Positions 53,002 through 63,969 of a DNA stretch of 64,000 nt are shown piece by piece; position 1 is the first letter of the stretch; the number at the start of each line of letters is the position of its first letter. The notes beneath the pieces are model-generated. The model did not search any database and was not told where the DNA came from. It saw only the letters and a program-made list of their open reading frames with translations. The stretch is from assembly GCA_964019425.1 (NCBI GenBank), contig OZ025783.1:496001-560000 (forward strand), read 5' to 3'. The DNA is from Flectonema sp. DT1601. Lineage: Eukaryota > Euglenozoa > Diplonemea > Diplonemida > Diplonemidae. The position numbers and the translations under genes were made by a program.

Positions 53002-56000
53002 ATGGATCGAAAATCCAGCACGGCACCAGTAGCTGCGGCTCCACCAGCTGACTTCTACAAAGGATCAACTATGGTCACTATGAAGTTAACAGAGCGAATG
53101 CTGGTAGATGAGCAAAACGCACGGATCAAACGAGCGGTGACAACTGCAAGGAAAAAAGGACCGACGAAAGACAGCGAGATGGGAGCGTGGACACTTCGAC
53201 AGCCTACAGCATTCGAGGACAGGATAATGACAAATGCTAAAGTAAAAATGAAGAAGAACATTATAAAGAAACAGATCGTATTGGGTAAGGAATATAAAGG
53301 TGCTGCTTTTCTGGCGTCACCCCCACAGGTTATATTTAAGGATTTTGAAGTTGGCAAGGAAGAAGTTCAGAAGATTGTTCTCAGCAACGTGTCGTGGACT
53401 TTCAACACTTTTAGAATATTAGATTTCAGTGTAGAGATTTCTGACTTTTTTGAAATTACTTATGAGCGACCTGGTGAGATGTCTGCTGGTATGACTTGTG
53501 AAATATTCATACACTTCACACCAAAGATTAATCAGGATATTAATGATGAAATTAAGATTCTAACTAAAACTGGTCCGCTATCAATTCCACTTATCGCCAG
53601 CACTAAGAAAGTTGACATCTCTATTACACCAGAGAAGACTCCAGGTATTGGTCGTCAACTCGATCTGGGGCAGGTGGTTTTGGCAGAAAGTGTCACTCGT
53701 ACTATTGTGGTGAGTAATTCGGGTGCTTTGTCTTCTAAATTAGAATTACTTGGTGATATTACAAACCATCCAGAAATATCAATTCTTCCTTCAAAGTATG
53801 GCGCAATCCACATCGCACCTCATTCAACTGAACAGATTAGCATAACATACGCCCCGAAGGAAGTTCAATCGATTATGTGTTCAGCGCTACTCCACTTTTC
53901 CTCTCCTGAAGTTGAGGATGTCGTAGTGTCGGTAGTTGGTGAAGGATCAGAAGTTCCAGTTTATGTTCATGAGAATAGCAATGTTCTTGATTTTAGTTGT
54001 TGTTATGTCGACACGCTGTACCGCGATGAGCTTATAATATGTAATCGAGGCAGGACTAGTATGAGAGTAAAACCAAACGTTCCTCACTGGCTTCGACCTT
54101 ATTTAGAATATGTTCCGAAGTTTGGATTCGTTCAGCCTGACAGCTTTTTGTCTTACCAATTGAAGTTTCGACCATCACGAAGTATTTTAAAGTTTTCAGA
54201 TTTAGGTAAACTCTCTCCATCTGGTCAGCTTGATGTTCAGATACCAATTATGGCTCATGGCCAAGCTCTTCCCATTAGCTATCGACTACGAGCGTTGTTA
54301 ACGACTTCAGATCTCATGTTCAGTGAGACAGAGATGAATTTCGGTCTCTGTACTGCTAACGTTGGAGTGTCAAAAGTTCTCACTGTCATAAATAAAAGTG
54401 ATTTACCGCAAGAGATAGGCTTTACGGAGCTGCCCCCAAAGATTAGCGTAGAACCGAATAAAGGCTTTGCGAATCTACAGCCAAAACAATCAAAAGATTT
54501 TTGTATTTGCTACAAAGGATCGAGTCCGTCTTTTAGTGGAAAGATTGTTGTTAAAACTGAGAGAAATGAAGCTCACCAGATAAAGGTTGCTGCGACCTGT
54601 AGAAAACCTCCGTTACAGCTTTCAAGTACGTCGCTTAGATTTCCTGCGGCGGAAATAGATGAAAGGTTGACTGCTTCTCTTCTAATTAGAAATACTGAAA
54701 CTGGTTGTAGTCCACAAGTTTATTCGATTCATACTCCTGACAATTGTTTTATATCTGTGTCACCAGCTTGTGGTGAAATATGTAGTGGAGATGTGGAACC
54801 GTTGTTGTTAACATTTCATCCGACGATTCAAACTATCACTTCAGAAGTACTGACAGAATGGACTCTCGACGTTCGGGAAGACGGAAACCCTTCGTATCAT
54901 AGAACCTTTCGTATTCCCTGTTTTATTAAAAACTCTGAGGTATCAACTATTCACATAGAAGCTCGGTTGTGTATTGTTTTCCCAAAGATTGTCATATCTC
55001 CTCTCATTAGTAATAATCCTCAGCCATCACAACGCAAGGCCAGCGAAGCAAAAATTGAAGTTCATGCAAAGGGTAAGAAACCACAAAAAGCAGATGACAA
55101 GAAAGGAACTCAAAAGGGAAACAAAACCTCAGCACCTGCTGCTGAAATAAAAGAAGAAGTTGATCCGATTGATAAACAGGGACAGGAGAGTGAAACTATT
55201 CAAAATATGCTCTCAGCACCTCCGAATTTCTCTGATCGTGAAGCCACTCTGTCGTGGCTGAAAGTAGTGTCTACCGCGAACTTACATTTCGGAGAAGTGC
55301 CTGCATTCAAAACCACGACTTGTACATTTCAGGTGACTAATCTACCGACTTCTTCTGATTGTGATTTAGTAATCAAACCGTTGGATCCTTTTGGACCCTT
55401 TTCGTTACTAAAACCTCCCTTCCCACTCCGCCCTGGGCAGATGTGTGAAATCGTAATTCAGTTTTGTCCCAGCACTGCAGCTGTTTATGAGGATGAGTTG
55501 TTAATTACTACCAAAAGTGGTAATGTGAAAGTAATTAGAATGAAAGGTATTGGACTTGAACCAACTCTCACAGTAACTTTAGATAATGATGTAATTACTG
55601 ATCTCACAAATCCAGTAGATATCAACATGGGAGCAGTACTCTCATCAAGTGTCTTACATCAGAATGGGTTCAGTCCTTCACAAGTTGTCCAGGAAGTTAA
55701 GAAAAGACAACTCACATTAACTAGCAAATGCAATTTTGATATTCCGTTTTCCATATCATTCGTAGAGAACAGTGTGGAGCCTCTCTGTGCGTCGGGTGAT
55801 ATTCCGTTTGTAGTCCAACCAGCTGTCGGTATTGTACCAGCGGGTGAGAGTATAAAGTTATCTCTCGAGTTTCAACCTGACCACGAAAGTGATCTTTACC
55901 GAGGTGATGCTATTTGTGAATACGGAGGACTCGATAAACACGTTCGGTTACGTTTCATTGGAACATCATGGAATACCGGTATTTATGTTCAGTGTTTGGG

Positions 56001-56562
56001 CGCATTGGATCTACAACGGCGAGTTGAAAGGTGTGGAGAAGATGTCGTTCAACATCATTCTCTGTGTGATGATTATTTAACTTCATTTGATAGTCTTCCG
56101 AGTAACGTACTTGTTGAGAAATCTCAAGAGAGTAAGCGACACTTTCAATATGACTTCTACCCTGTTTTCTCAAGAGAGAGATTACTTGAGAGTGATGCCA
56201 AGCACACCATTTACGTCGGAAATACCAAAACATCCGACCCGAAGGGTTCCGTTCCAGGAGAAGCGTTTATCGATCCCAAAGAACTTGCGGAAGCAGAGCT
56301 CTTCGGGTTTCGGTTCTCTAATATGCCAGGCGGCCGTGTTTCAATACCTCCGGGTACTGAGATACCCATCGATATCTCTTTTTCACCGAAAGACAGCTCT
56401 GGGTACCTTTCTCAGGATGTGTATAATCAGCTACCAGTCCCTGGTGTATTGTTGAATGTTGAAACACAACTTAAAATTTATCTTAAAGGCGGGTGGCCAT
56501 CTTCTGACTCCGGAGAGATTACACTTCTTCTTAAAGGAAATGTTAAAATTCCAGACATGTAA
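53002..56562 (+). CDS. CFAP74: Ciliary ASH/MSP-domain protein, CFAP74-like
   Basis: A single 3.56-kb exon, 1186 aa from the ATG just after a splice acceptor. After a basic N-terminus come repeated Ig-like ASH/MSP domains. The first (about residues 100-195) has PPQVIFKDFEVGKEEVQKIV and GEMSAGMTCEIFIHFTP, the pattern I associate with CFAP74 of the axonemal central-pair apparatus. Others start near residues 210, 315, 430, 535 and, after a Lys/Gln-rich linker (about 690-735), near 765. The C-terminal region has VQPAVGIVPAGESIKLSLEF and FQPDHESDLYRG. Such proteins are structural parts of motile cilia, so the organism should have a beating flagellum. CFAP221, CFAP47 or HYDIN relatives are alternatives; the family is certain, the exact name is not. 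Confidence 0.7.
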   Translation: MDRKSSTAPVAAAPPADFYKGSTMVTMKLTERMLVDEQNARIKRAVTTARKKGPTKDSEMGAWTLRQPTAFEDRIMTNAKVKMKKNIIKKQIVLGKEYKGAAFLASPPQVIFKDFEVGKEEVQKIVLSNVSWTFNTFRILDFSVEISDFFEITYERPGEMSAGMTCEIFIHFTPKINQDINDEIKILTKTGPLSIPLIASTKKVDISITPEKTPGIGRQLDLGQVVLAESVTRTIVVSNSGALSSKLELLGDITNHPEISILPSKYGAIHIAPHSTEQISITYAPKEVQSIMCSALLHFSSPEVEDVVVSVVGEGSEVPVYVHENSNVLDFSCCYVDTLYRDELIICNRGRTSMRVKPNVPHWLRPYLEYVPKFGFVQPDSFLSYQLKFRPSRSILKFSDLGKLSPSGQLDVQIPIMAHGQALPISYRLRALLTTSDLMFSETEMNFGLCTANVGVSKVLTVINKSDLPQEIGFTELPPKISVEPNKGFANLQPKQSKDFCICYKGSSPSFSGKIVVKTERNEAHQIKVAATCRKPPLQLSSTSLRFPAAEIDERLTASLLIRNTETGCSPQVYSIHTPDNCFISVSPACGEICSGDVEPLLLTFHPTIQTITSEVLTEWTLDVREDGNPSYHRTFRIPCFIKNSEVSTIHIEARLCIVFPKIVISPLISNNPQPSQRKASEAKIEVHAKGKKPQKADDKKGTQKGNKTSAPAAEIKEEVDPIDKQGQESETIQNMLSAPPNFSDREATLSWLKVVSTANLHFGEVPAFKTTTCTFQVTNLPTSSDCDLVIKPLDPFGPFSLLKPPFPLRPGQMCEIVIQFCPSTAAVYEDELLITTKSGNVKVIRMKGIGLEPTLTVTLDNDVITDLTNPVDINMGAVLSSSVLHQNGFSPSQVVQEVKKRQLTLTSKCNFDIPFSISFVENSVEPLCASGDIPFVVQPAVGIVPAGESIKLSLEFQPDHESDLYRGDAICEYGGLDKHVRLRFIGTSWNTGIYVQCLGALDLQRRVERCGEDVVQHHSLCDDYLTSFDSLPSNVLVEKSQESKRHFQYDFYPVFSRERLLESDAKHTIYVGNTKTSDPKGSVPGEAFIDPKELAEAELFGFRFSNMPGGRVSIPPGTEIPIDISFSPKDSSGYLSQDVYNQLPVPGVLLNVETQLKIYLKGGWPSSDSGEITLLLKGNVKIPDM

Positions 56563-56940
56563 GGATGTCGTCGCTTACGGAGTGTTAGTCAGCCATTTTA
56601 CTGGTCAGCTAACTTAAACCTTTATTATCATAACTGGTGTCAACTTGTGGAGGGTAATTTAAAAAAATCATTTCCACACCCAACTTGTTAATAATCCTTT
56701 CCCCAGTTAGTTTTGGTACTTATTCAACTCTTGCTTGTCGGGCTGAAATTGCCTTTTGAATGCATTCGATGGAAGTTTCTGAAGATTTAATCAACTTATT
56801 TTACATACAGGTGTGAATTATTCAAATCTAAATTAGCAAGAGCTCTTTATAGTTCTTTCTTCACTTCAAGTCAACACATTGACGACCCCAATTGAGTCAA
56901 ACGATTTGTTGGATACCTTTTACGTTATTTCCATTTTACA
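56563..56940. other. Intergenic, CFAP74-like to coiled-coil gene
   Basis: About 380 bp with no gene. The end carries a pyrimidine-rich stretch and the acceptor TTATTTCCATTTTACAG, immediately before the next gene. Confidence 0.5.
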
Positions 56941-56941
56941 G
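56926..56941 (+). promoter_or_regulatory. Splice acceptor before coiled-coil gene start
   Basis: TTATTTCCATTTTACAG ends 15 nt before the ATG at 56957. Confidence 0.5.
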
Positions 56942-56956
56942 CCCACCCATCCCCAA

Positions 56957-58611
56957 ATGTCAGCCCAAAAAGATGCCGACTACTACACAAAGAGAATAAC
57001 AACTCTCAAGTCGGTACACCAGAGTGAAGCTGAGCGCTGTAAACATCTTCAGAAAGCTGTGCAACTGTCGAAGATTGAAGTCTCAGAATTCTTAAAGAGA
57101 CACGAAGAGAATGAGAGAGAAAGACAGCGTCAGACAGAGTACGTTCAGAAACTGGAAGAAGGTGTTCAGGAAAGAGAGGAACATGTTACTTCTCTAAAGA
57201 GGAAGATTGCACAGGTTCGACGAGAGCTTCAAGAGAGAGACGTTAACACGCAAACTATCCGTCAGCAAGTAAAACGAGTTCAGATGCGAGCGAGGAATGC
57301 GGAGGAGTTGCAGGCTCTCAAGAGTGACGCGCAGGGTACTGAAATTGACGTCAAAAGCAGACAACTTGCTCTACTCGCAGCAATTCGTTACACCAATCAA
57401 CGTATTAAACAACTCGAAGGTGAGAAGTTGGGTGCAGTTCACAGAGATCTTGATGACCAGGACTCGAGGACTCTCCAGCAGAGAAAGACAAATCAAATTC
57501 TAAAAGAAGAAAATGATAAGACGCAGCACAGCATTAATGAAGAGATGGATTTGCAGAGGAAGTACATCGAAGATGTCGCAGCAAAGATTGAAGTCACTCG
57601 CAAGGAGATCGCTCAGTTGGAAGCCTCATATGAGGAACTTGAAACAGCTCCGCAGAGTATCGAACTATCAACAGAAGTACTTCAAGGAGTCATCCAACAT
57701 CTTAAAGATCAGATCGCTCAAACAGAACGCGATCGCGCTGCTATTGACGAAGAGAAGAAAACTCTTATTCAGCGTATTATGCGCAGTAGTGACCCAGATG
57801 CTAAGATGAGAGAGTGCATGATGCTTCTAAAGTCCGCTGTAATTAATCTTTGGAAAGATTACCAGTCTATTGGACAAGTTCGTGACAAAATCAGTATGTA
57901 CCAAACATTATTAAACTTGTGACCTCACCTGACTTTCTCCCGAAAACATATTTCAATTAAATACAAAACAGTGAAAAGACCTGATCAGGAAGCAGTTTTT
58001 AAAGAGGCCCACAACACAATTAAGACTGCAATCAAAAGTATTGAGCGCGGTCCCAAGTCTCGGTTCACTGGAGACGAAGTGCCTGTTAGAGGACAGAGAA
58101 AGGAGCCAGCCAAGTATGTTTTTTACAAATTATTCTTGTGATGGTTTCAAGGTAGTGTCAGTCGCACACATCATCAAACAGGTGGAATGTTAGTGAGAAG
58201 GATATCGAGAAGTTGGACGCCCACAAAGTCAGAACAATCTTTAGAGCGCTTCAGGAGATGGTTATCGCATGGGATGTTATGCCAACAGAACGTAAGGCGA
58301 ATATGGCAACTTGTGAGGAAGTTGTAGCAAACTCGTTATTGTTGTACTCTCTGGCTAGACACACGCTGACACAGCAGAACAAAACTTTGATGGAAAAGAA
58401 GGCGCAGCTTGACCAAAGTGAGTCCAGACTTACAAAGAGAGGAGCTTATACTTTACCAAGAGACGATGAAGGTACTGTTGTTCCATCACCGCAACCAACT
58501 CGCAGACTTCAAGCAACTCCTTCAACTGCCGCTCGAAAGCCTGTAACTCATGTTGATCCTATTTATGAATCTGCTCGTGCTGGTTCTCACTCACCTGGTT
58601 CATTCTTATAG
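56957..58611 (+). CDS. Long coiled-coil protein, possibly flagellar
   Basis: Three exons (56957-57893, 57972-58113, 58182-58611) with introns of 78 and 68 nt, both GTATGT...ACAG. They splice in frame (phase 1, phase 2) to 502 aa. Residues about 10-300 are almost continuous coiled coil rich in Glu, Arg, Lys and Gln (EFLKRHEENERERQRQTEY). The joined middle reads DKIMKRPDQEAVFKEAHNTI. The C-terminal part has a conserved-looking helical block (WNVSEKDIEKLDAHKVRTIF) and ends in a Ser/Thr/Pro-rich tail. Without splicing it looks like two separate short genes. Its neighbour is a ciliary protein, and the architecture would suit an axonemal ruler or docking protein, but I do not recognise the family. 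Confidence 0.8.
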
Positions 58612-59486
58612 TGTTCTACTAATGAAAGATAAAATATTTAATTATTAGTTATTGACTGTTGACTTGTATCCGATACCTCCGTTGCACAGCATTTTATTAT
58701 TTCTGCCAGCAGCTACTGTAGTACAGATTCCTCCCCACTCTTGTAATTAATGTTTCGGTACTTCCCCTTCCCAACCTCATTAGAGTTCTTGTGTTGTCTA
58801 CTTGTTCCCTTTGTTTTTTGTTTCCTTTCCCCTGTTTTTGCATTCAACAATTGCATGGCTGTGGATAGTCTGGGAAAATGAATGTGTTTATAGTTAATGA
58901 ACACTTCATAACAAACAGCTGCCTTGACTTAAACCACACCGTTATGTCACTCAATTTCATGTTTTCATAATCCAGCTTATAGTTGTTGTTTGTTGTATCC
59001 CTCCCAGCAGTCAGCGCGGTCTGCTTGTCCCTTTCTGCAATTTGTGTCACAAATAACTTCACCTGGCGGTGAAGGCAAATTTGCCAAATTTGCACTGAGC
59101 CAAACTTTTGATTAGGAAATAGCGTTTGCGTACTTGAGAAAGCAAACGGAAAAATATATGCTGCCTGACTCCCAGTTCTCCCGCCCATGCACCCTGTGTG
59201 ATTTTAGTTAAGGCTGCACATTGTACAGTTAAAGAAATGTAAATTATATTGTTCCTTTTATTAGAGACAGGTATTATGTGCAGGCAGACACTACATCAAT
59301 CATTTGAAAAGGAAACCGTTGCCAATAAAGGTTTAGTGAATCATTGTCTTTTTTAGAAAAATGCTTATTCACTTGTTAAGATATATCTCCTTCCCCAGCA
59401 GTGTTTTGTTTTCTTCCCCCCACAAAACTCTGTTAAGTCGGGGGGGGGGCAATGCAATTTGGTTTGCCGTAGTCTATCCTCCCGCC
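58612..59486. other. Intergenic, 875 bp, no gene seen
   Basis: Contains the expected 3' UTR of the coiled-coil gene and 5' region of the next. A tandem CAAATTTGCCAAATTTGCAC near 59074 and CCAATAAAGG at 59321 are seen. A pyrimidine-rich acceptor (CTCCTTCCCCAG) lies at about 59388-59399. A run of nine or ten G at 59441-59449 is notable. No ORF with gene-like features on either strand. Confidence 0.5.
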
Positions 59487-60210
59487 ATGGGATGTGGTGT
59501 TAGTAAGGACAACCATCCGTTTTACGGGATTGGTTCTAATGCTGACAAGGAAAGCAAAGATATGAAAAAGCGAAGTGGTCCAAAGAAGAAACGGAAAAGG
59601 AAAGCAAAGAAGGGAGGGAAAGGTGCCCGAAAAAACAGCCACGAGACCACAAACGGAAAACATCAAGCGATTGATTTGGGCTCCGGGTTTAGTCACACGG
59701 CAGAGTTAACTAACTTCTTAGATAAAGAAACAATTTATAAAGTTGAAGAGTGGCTATTTGATGCTGCTGAAGATATCGAATTTCAAAAGCAAACGGTTCC
59801 TGGGAGATCTGTGAAACGACCGAGTCGTCCCACCATCAGTCCAATGGATCGAAGTCGAAATAAAAATGTTCATCACTTGAAGAGATTATCTATTAGAGAA
59901 TTCACTACTCTCGTACCGGATACCTTACCACGCACTGCACGTCAGGGTTCTGATGCACTTTCTAGTAATGTATGTAAACACTTTCTTGCATTGATTCTTG
60001 AAATTTCAACGAAGCAAAAACAAACAACAACAGAAATCGGTTGGGGTTGACGGCAATGAGCTTCGAAGTTGCATGTCCACTACCCGGGGTTCTATAACAA
60101 CAGGGTCGTCGAGGGGTCACAGAACGTCTAATGAAAAACTGTCATCACCTACTTCAGCCTCAGCCACTGCAAATCAAACTAATGTTTCTAAGTCAAATTT
60201 AGTTGCGTAA
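59487..60210 (+). CDS. Small basic protein with N-myristoylation signal
   Basis: Two exons, 59487-59969 and 60034-60210, with a 64-nt GTATGT...ACAG phase-0 intron, 219 aa. The start MGCGVSKD has Gly2, Cys3 and Ser6, the classic N-myristoylation plus palmitoylation context, so membrane or flagellar-membrane attachment is likely. It is followed by a strongly basic block (KKRSGPKKKRKRKAKKGGKG, residues about 28-50), a short acidic helix (IYKVEEWLFDAAEDIEFQ) and a Ser/Thr-rich tail (SSPTSASATANQTNVSKS). The polybasic stretch would strengthen binding to acidic lipids. No enzymatic domain is recognised. An upstream in-frame extension to 59361 is possible but would destroy the MGC context. Confidence 0.75.
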
Positions 60211-61470
60211 AATGTAACAAAAGCTTTGTCTGCAATATTCTTTTTGGCTTAAGTTAGGAAATAAAAATTTCAGTTGGAGAAAACCCTTGTTTCAAAGAAC
60301 AGAAGAAAAAAAAAAAAAACAGTTCCTGAGATTCTTTTTGGGTGCGGTTTCTGTTGTTGCTAACATTGGTCATGAAAAGTTATCTCATGTGTGCGGTGTT
60401 GTAATTACTGTAAAATATAAATATTCTTTTCGGGGTGATAGTAACAGTTAGTCAAAGATACATTTAGTTGATATTTAGTTTTAACTAAACCGGTCGTTTA
60501 TTTCTGCTGCAGGTTGCGAACATATTTCATAAGCAACGCTATCTTTAATCTTTCTCTCTTATCTGTCCAGCCAACATTTGAGTGTTGTCTGATCCGAAGT
60601 GTTTGTTTTTTGTAGGCTGCGGCATTGACTTTGTGTTTGACTAATTCTAAAAAAAAACGGGGAAAAAAAAAAAAAAAACAGTAGTTGTAAATGTAGCAAA
60701 GAAGAGAGCAATAGTAAGGCAGTAAGAGTAACTCCGTCACCCTTCACACACTTTATACTGTTTGCTTGTTGAAATATCTCCCCTTCCACTTTATCTTTTA
60801 AACTCTCCCCAACTTCTTAATAATAAAAGCAATTTTACTCACCTATTCCGAAGTCACTTACGTGAATGCGGCAGGTGACCTACTGTTAGCTCGATGATTT
60901 TTTTTCTTTCTCCCACCGATTCAAAGAGGTTTGACCTGACTTGTGAATGTTGGATTCTTCAATTTGTGTTCGCAATTGATGTAATGTTTTTATCACTATC
61001 AAACTTTGTACATTTCAATTAATGAAGAAAGGAATGCCTGTGATCTATTTATTTGTTTACTAACAACGTGTGCTATCCAAAGCATGATTAACAACATAAT
61101 CGTTAATTTTTCGATTCAAATTTGGTGACTACGTTTTTGATAGTAGTTGGGAACTTTAATTCCTTTGCAATGGTTAAGGGAGTGTGCGTCAGCAAGTCTA
61201 AATAAATGGAGCTTGCTAAAACCTTACCTTACAGTGATGACATTCTCTTGATTAGATATTTACACCTGATGGTCAAGATGAGAAACCTTATTTAACCAGA
61301 CCCTTTTCTCAAGTTCCTCTCCCACGTCACCATATTTTTCTAACTTGTGTATTATCATTTTCATTGTAATTCTTCTTTCTGTTTCAAAAGGGCAGGGGAG
61401 ATGTGAGGAAATGCTGATAACTTTTGTAGCTTCATGGAGTTTTTGTTCAGATTCACATTTCCCTCCTACA
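60211..61470. other. Intergenic, ~1.25 kb, no gene seen
   Basis: Long non-coding spacer with A runs (60306, 60665). The frames on the minus strand are short and AT-driven. AATAAAAG motifs at 60821 and AATAAATGG at 61201 could be polyadenylation-type signals. The acceptor CCCTCCTACAG lies at the right end. Confidence 0.5.
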
Positions 61471-61471
61471 G
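61460..61471 (+). promoter_or_regulatory. Splice acceptor before secreted-protein start
   Basis: TTTCCCTCCTACAG ends 15 nt before the ATG at 61487. A second AG (TCGCAG) is only 1 nt before it. Confidence 0.5.
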
Positions 61472-61486
61472 TATTTTGATCGCAGT

Positions 61487-62272
61487 ATGAAGTTGGTTGC
61501 CGCTGCCGTAGTTGCAATTACCACCGCCCTTCAACCAGTAGGGGCCACCGTTGTGTATGGGCTGCGTCCCTATGAGATTACTGGAATTAGTGAAAAGGAT
61601 ACAGCGAGTCCTTTGGGTGAGATATTCTTCCTGTTCGCAGATAGAATCGCTCAAAGTCAGAAGTGCGCAGCTAATCCGGGCGGGTTTTTTTGCAAGTGCG
61701 AAGTTACCTGCGAAGACAATGTTTACACCGCATACAACATCACGACACCTGATGGAATGGATCACGCGTATGGTGCTTGTAACCCGAGAGGTGATTTAAA
61801 ACATCCTGATTACTCTTGTAGAGGAGGAGATCCATTTTATCCTGGTTCTACTCTGGTCAACACACGTTATAATTCTGTTGGAGAAGGATGTGTCCCACCG
61901 CATGAGAATCCTCCGTTCGACCCGTCTTGCAATTGGAAATTCAAAACTTCAAAGCACATTGGAGGTAACTGGTACAGCACCCCTTCAGCTGGTGATTGTT
62001 CTGTTGATCCGAGCAACTGCTCTTGGAAAATAGAATCAACAATAAAGGTTGTAAATGAAACCTGTGTTAATGGTGTTCTGTTGTCCCATGTCACTAAGGG
62101 TGCCAACACCTGCATTCAGAAATGCCCACAACCATCTAACACAACTTCAACTTGTTATTTGGATTGCTTTTTCGATTCTGTTTGGGAAACTCCAGCAACC
62201 AAGTTTGAGGAAATATTCCTCAATGCTTTTGACAACTGCCCTGGCAGAAAGCCTTATGTGCCTTCTGAATGA
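61487..62272 (+). CDS. Secreted cysteine-rich protein
   Basis: Single exon, 261 aa. Residues 1-20 form a signal peptide (basic Lys2, then a hydrophobic Ala/Val core, Ala-X-Ala-like end). The mature part has about 20 Cys, consistent with a disulfide-bonded extracellular protein. Sequons include YNITT, SNCSW, VNETC and SNTTS. The C-terminal portion, CIQKCPQPSNTTSTCYLDCF, then WETPATKFEEIFLNAFDNCP, matches a widespread but uncharacterised protist family with paired Cys around N-T-S. No catalytic motif is seen and no membrane anchor follows. Function unknown. Confidence 0.75.
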   Translation: MKLVAAAVVAITTALQPVGATVVYGLRPYEITGISEKDTASPLGEIFFLFADRIAQSQKCAANPGGFFCKCEVTCEDNVYTAYNITTPDGMDHAYGACNPRGDLKHPDYSCRGGDPFYPGSTLVNTRYNSVGEGCVPPHENPPFDPSCNWKFKTSKHIGGNWYSTPSAGDCSVDPSNCSWKIESTIKVVNETCVNGVLLSHVTKGANTCIQKCPQPSNTTSTCYLDCFFDSVWETPATKFEEIFLNAFDNCPGRKPYVPSE

Positions 62273-62771
62273 TTTAAGTGTTGGACAGTCAGATACTTCT
62301 TTTTTGAGGTGCATACCTGCAGCTCAACTTCTTATCCATTTGTTAGAATCAATGAGACGAACTTCTCAGCTATCTTTCTTTTACAAAACGAGGTTTGTGG
62401 AGTGTAACGAAAATATTTTTACTAATTCTTTGATTCTTTCTGCATGATTGGATAAAGTTATCAGGTGATACCATTTTCTCGCACATGCTAAACCTGTCTA
62501 TCGAAAAGATTGCATCTTCTGGCAACGAGAAATGTCTCTCTGTGCATTTAATGTGATCCTTCCCTTCCTCCATTTGTGCTTGCCGCCAGGTTAGCTGATC
62601 TGATCTTGGTGGATTGTGGCACCAATCAATATTTCACTATGCGTGTTTCAAGGGGAAAAAAAAAAACGTGTGCCGTGTTTCTGACTTAGTGATGCAATGC
62701 CTTTGTTTTCCTTTTTCACAACAATGTATTTTCCCTGAAATATCATTCTGTTAAGCGAAGACAGTCATTTA
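62273..62771. other. Intergenic, ~500 bp, no gene seen
   Basis: Plain spacer with 3' UTR of the secreted protein and 5' flank of the next gene. The overlapping small plus-strand frame to 62447 is a shadow of the secreted-protein gene. Confidence 0.45.
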
Positions 62772-62781
62772 ACCTTTCCAG
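62772..62781 (+). promoter_or_regulatory. Splice acceptor before small basic gene
   Basis: TTTAACCTTTCCAG ends 8 nt before the ATG at 62790. Confidence 0.5.
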
Positions 62782-62789
62782 GCATAAAG

Positions 62790-63249
62790 ATGGTGGCGCC
62801 CAAAAAGCCTGCAGCAAAAGCAGTCACAAAGAAGAGACGAAAATCTTCTGCAGCTCAGCCGATGGTATGTAACTAAATTACTTCGAAGTTGTGTTTGTGG
62901 AAAAGGACTATGCAAACAAACAGGGCGGGTGGCCTATCGAGGATTATGTTGAGAAAATAATTGACAATCTCAGTGATATTCCGAGTGATTTGCGAATTCA
63001 GTGGAAAAAGGATTATAAACGGATTCTTGAAGAGGAGGGCTACTTCACATTTGACTCCCTCCGCACCTCGATGACTCAGGGGCCTGTGCAGAGTACTTCG
63101 GCGGCTTCTAGTGCCAGTGACTGGGAACAATTTTGTGATCGCAAAGGCATCGCTGATGTTTTCATGAAAGCAGTTAAAGGCGATTTATATCAACAGGACA
63201 ACAGCTTTAAATTTTGTGGGATTTGTACAATGTCATGTCCTTTCATGTA
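62790..63249 (+). CDS. Small protein with basic N-terminus
   Basis: The first exon 62790-62864 encodes MVAPKKPAAKAVTKKRRKSS and AAQPM, a Lys/Arg-rich start resembling a nuclear signal. A 41-nt GTATGT...GAAAAG intron (62865-62905) joins in phase 0 to DYANKQGGWPIEDYVEKIID and onward to 63249. The intron has a weak 3' end, so its exact border is not certain. The second exon is mixed helical, ending near YQQDNSFKFCGICTMSCPFM. A third exon after 63359 is possible through GTAACC at 63248, but it would read into the tRNA gene, so I stop at TAA. Around 138 aa, no known domain. Confidence 0.6.
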
Positions 63250-63421
63250 ACCGCTTAATTGTTGAGACCGAAGGAAATAGATTGCTTTGTCACTTACACT
63301 TCTGTTTCATTTGTTGTTTGTTTGCTGTTGCCCCAACTTATTTCTATTTTGTTTCCAGGAATAGAAGAATACAAGATGGAATAAGGAAACATTTCTTCCA
63401 CGGGAACCTGGAGACAAAAAT

Positions 63422-63493
63422 CAACCGTGGCAGGACTCGAACCTGCAACCGCCTGATCCGTAGTCAGGCGCTCTTCCATTGAGCCACACGGTC
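63422..63493 (-). tRNA. tRNA-Arg (ACG anticodon)
   Basis: A 72-nt cloverleaf on the minus strand. It has a seven-pair acceptor GACCGTG with CACGGTT (first pair G-U), D stem GCTC/GAGC, anticodon stem CCTGA/TCAGG with loop CTACGGA (anticodon ACG), variable loop CGGTT and T arm GCAGG-TTCGAGT-CCTGC with discriminator G. It decodes CGU (and, with inosine, CGC/CGA). No intron. It is the only RNA gene found and is opposite in strand to its protein-coding neighbours. The TTTT expected downstream for pol III is not immediate. Confidence 0.95.
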
Positions 63494-63969
63494 TTGTTTT
63501 CAGAAAAAGTTTTTTACTTCTTTCTTCAGAAGAAGTCTAATATTTATTCTTTCTTCCTTATTTCCCTTTTTCTCTATAGGCGAAACCTACACTCTGCCGT
63601 ATTCCATTATACCTGGTTTTTGTTTCCGGCTCACAATTAATTCGTAATTGAATAACACGATTCCGTACTGCACTGAATGACAACACGGAAAAAGAGACAT
63701 GTATGCAGATAAGTTAGAAACATTGATTATAATGTAGAGCAAGTAAGTCATTTGCAGAGTGTTAGCCTGTAACATTTTAGTCACCGTGTCATGAGTTTTT
63801 GTAATTTTATTATTGAGTTCTGATACAATACAGAGATTTATATTCGTATGAACCTAATCAAACCGTCTTTTCCCCCTTACCCCTTTATTTAATAAAATCT
63901 TCCTTTTCCATTCTTTAGAAAAATACTGTTTGTGTCTGGGTGGCCTTGAATGCCTTACATTTTTACAGG
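63494..63969. other. Intergenic, tRNA to last gene
   Basis: About 475 bp without a supported gene. Acceptor-like sites occur at 63580 (TTTTTCTCTATAG) and 63919 (TTCCATTCTTTAG), and the last at 63968. AATAAAATC at 63889 may be a polyadenylation signal of an upstream transcript. Confidence 0.45.
63958..63968 (+). promoter_or_regulatory. Splice acceptor before right-edge gene
   Basis: ACATTTTTACAG is followed by one G and then ATG at 63970. Confidence 0.5.

Noticed and set aside
63250-63482. Extension of the small basic gene through a third exon over the tRNA
   Set aside because: It would translate the complement of tRNA-Arg; the GTAACC donor is weak, so the frame is treated as chance.
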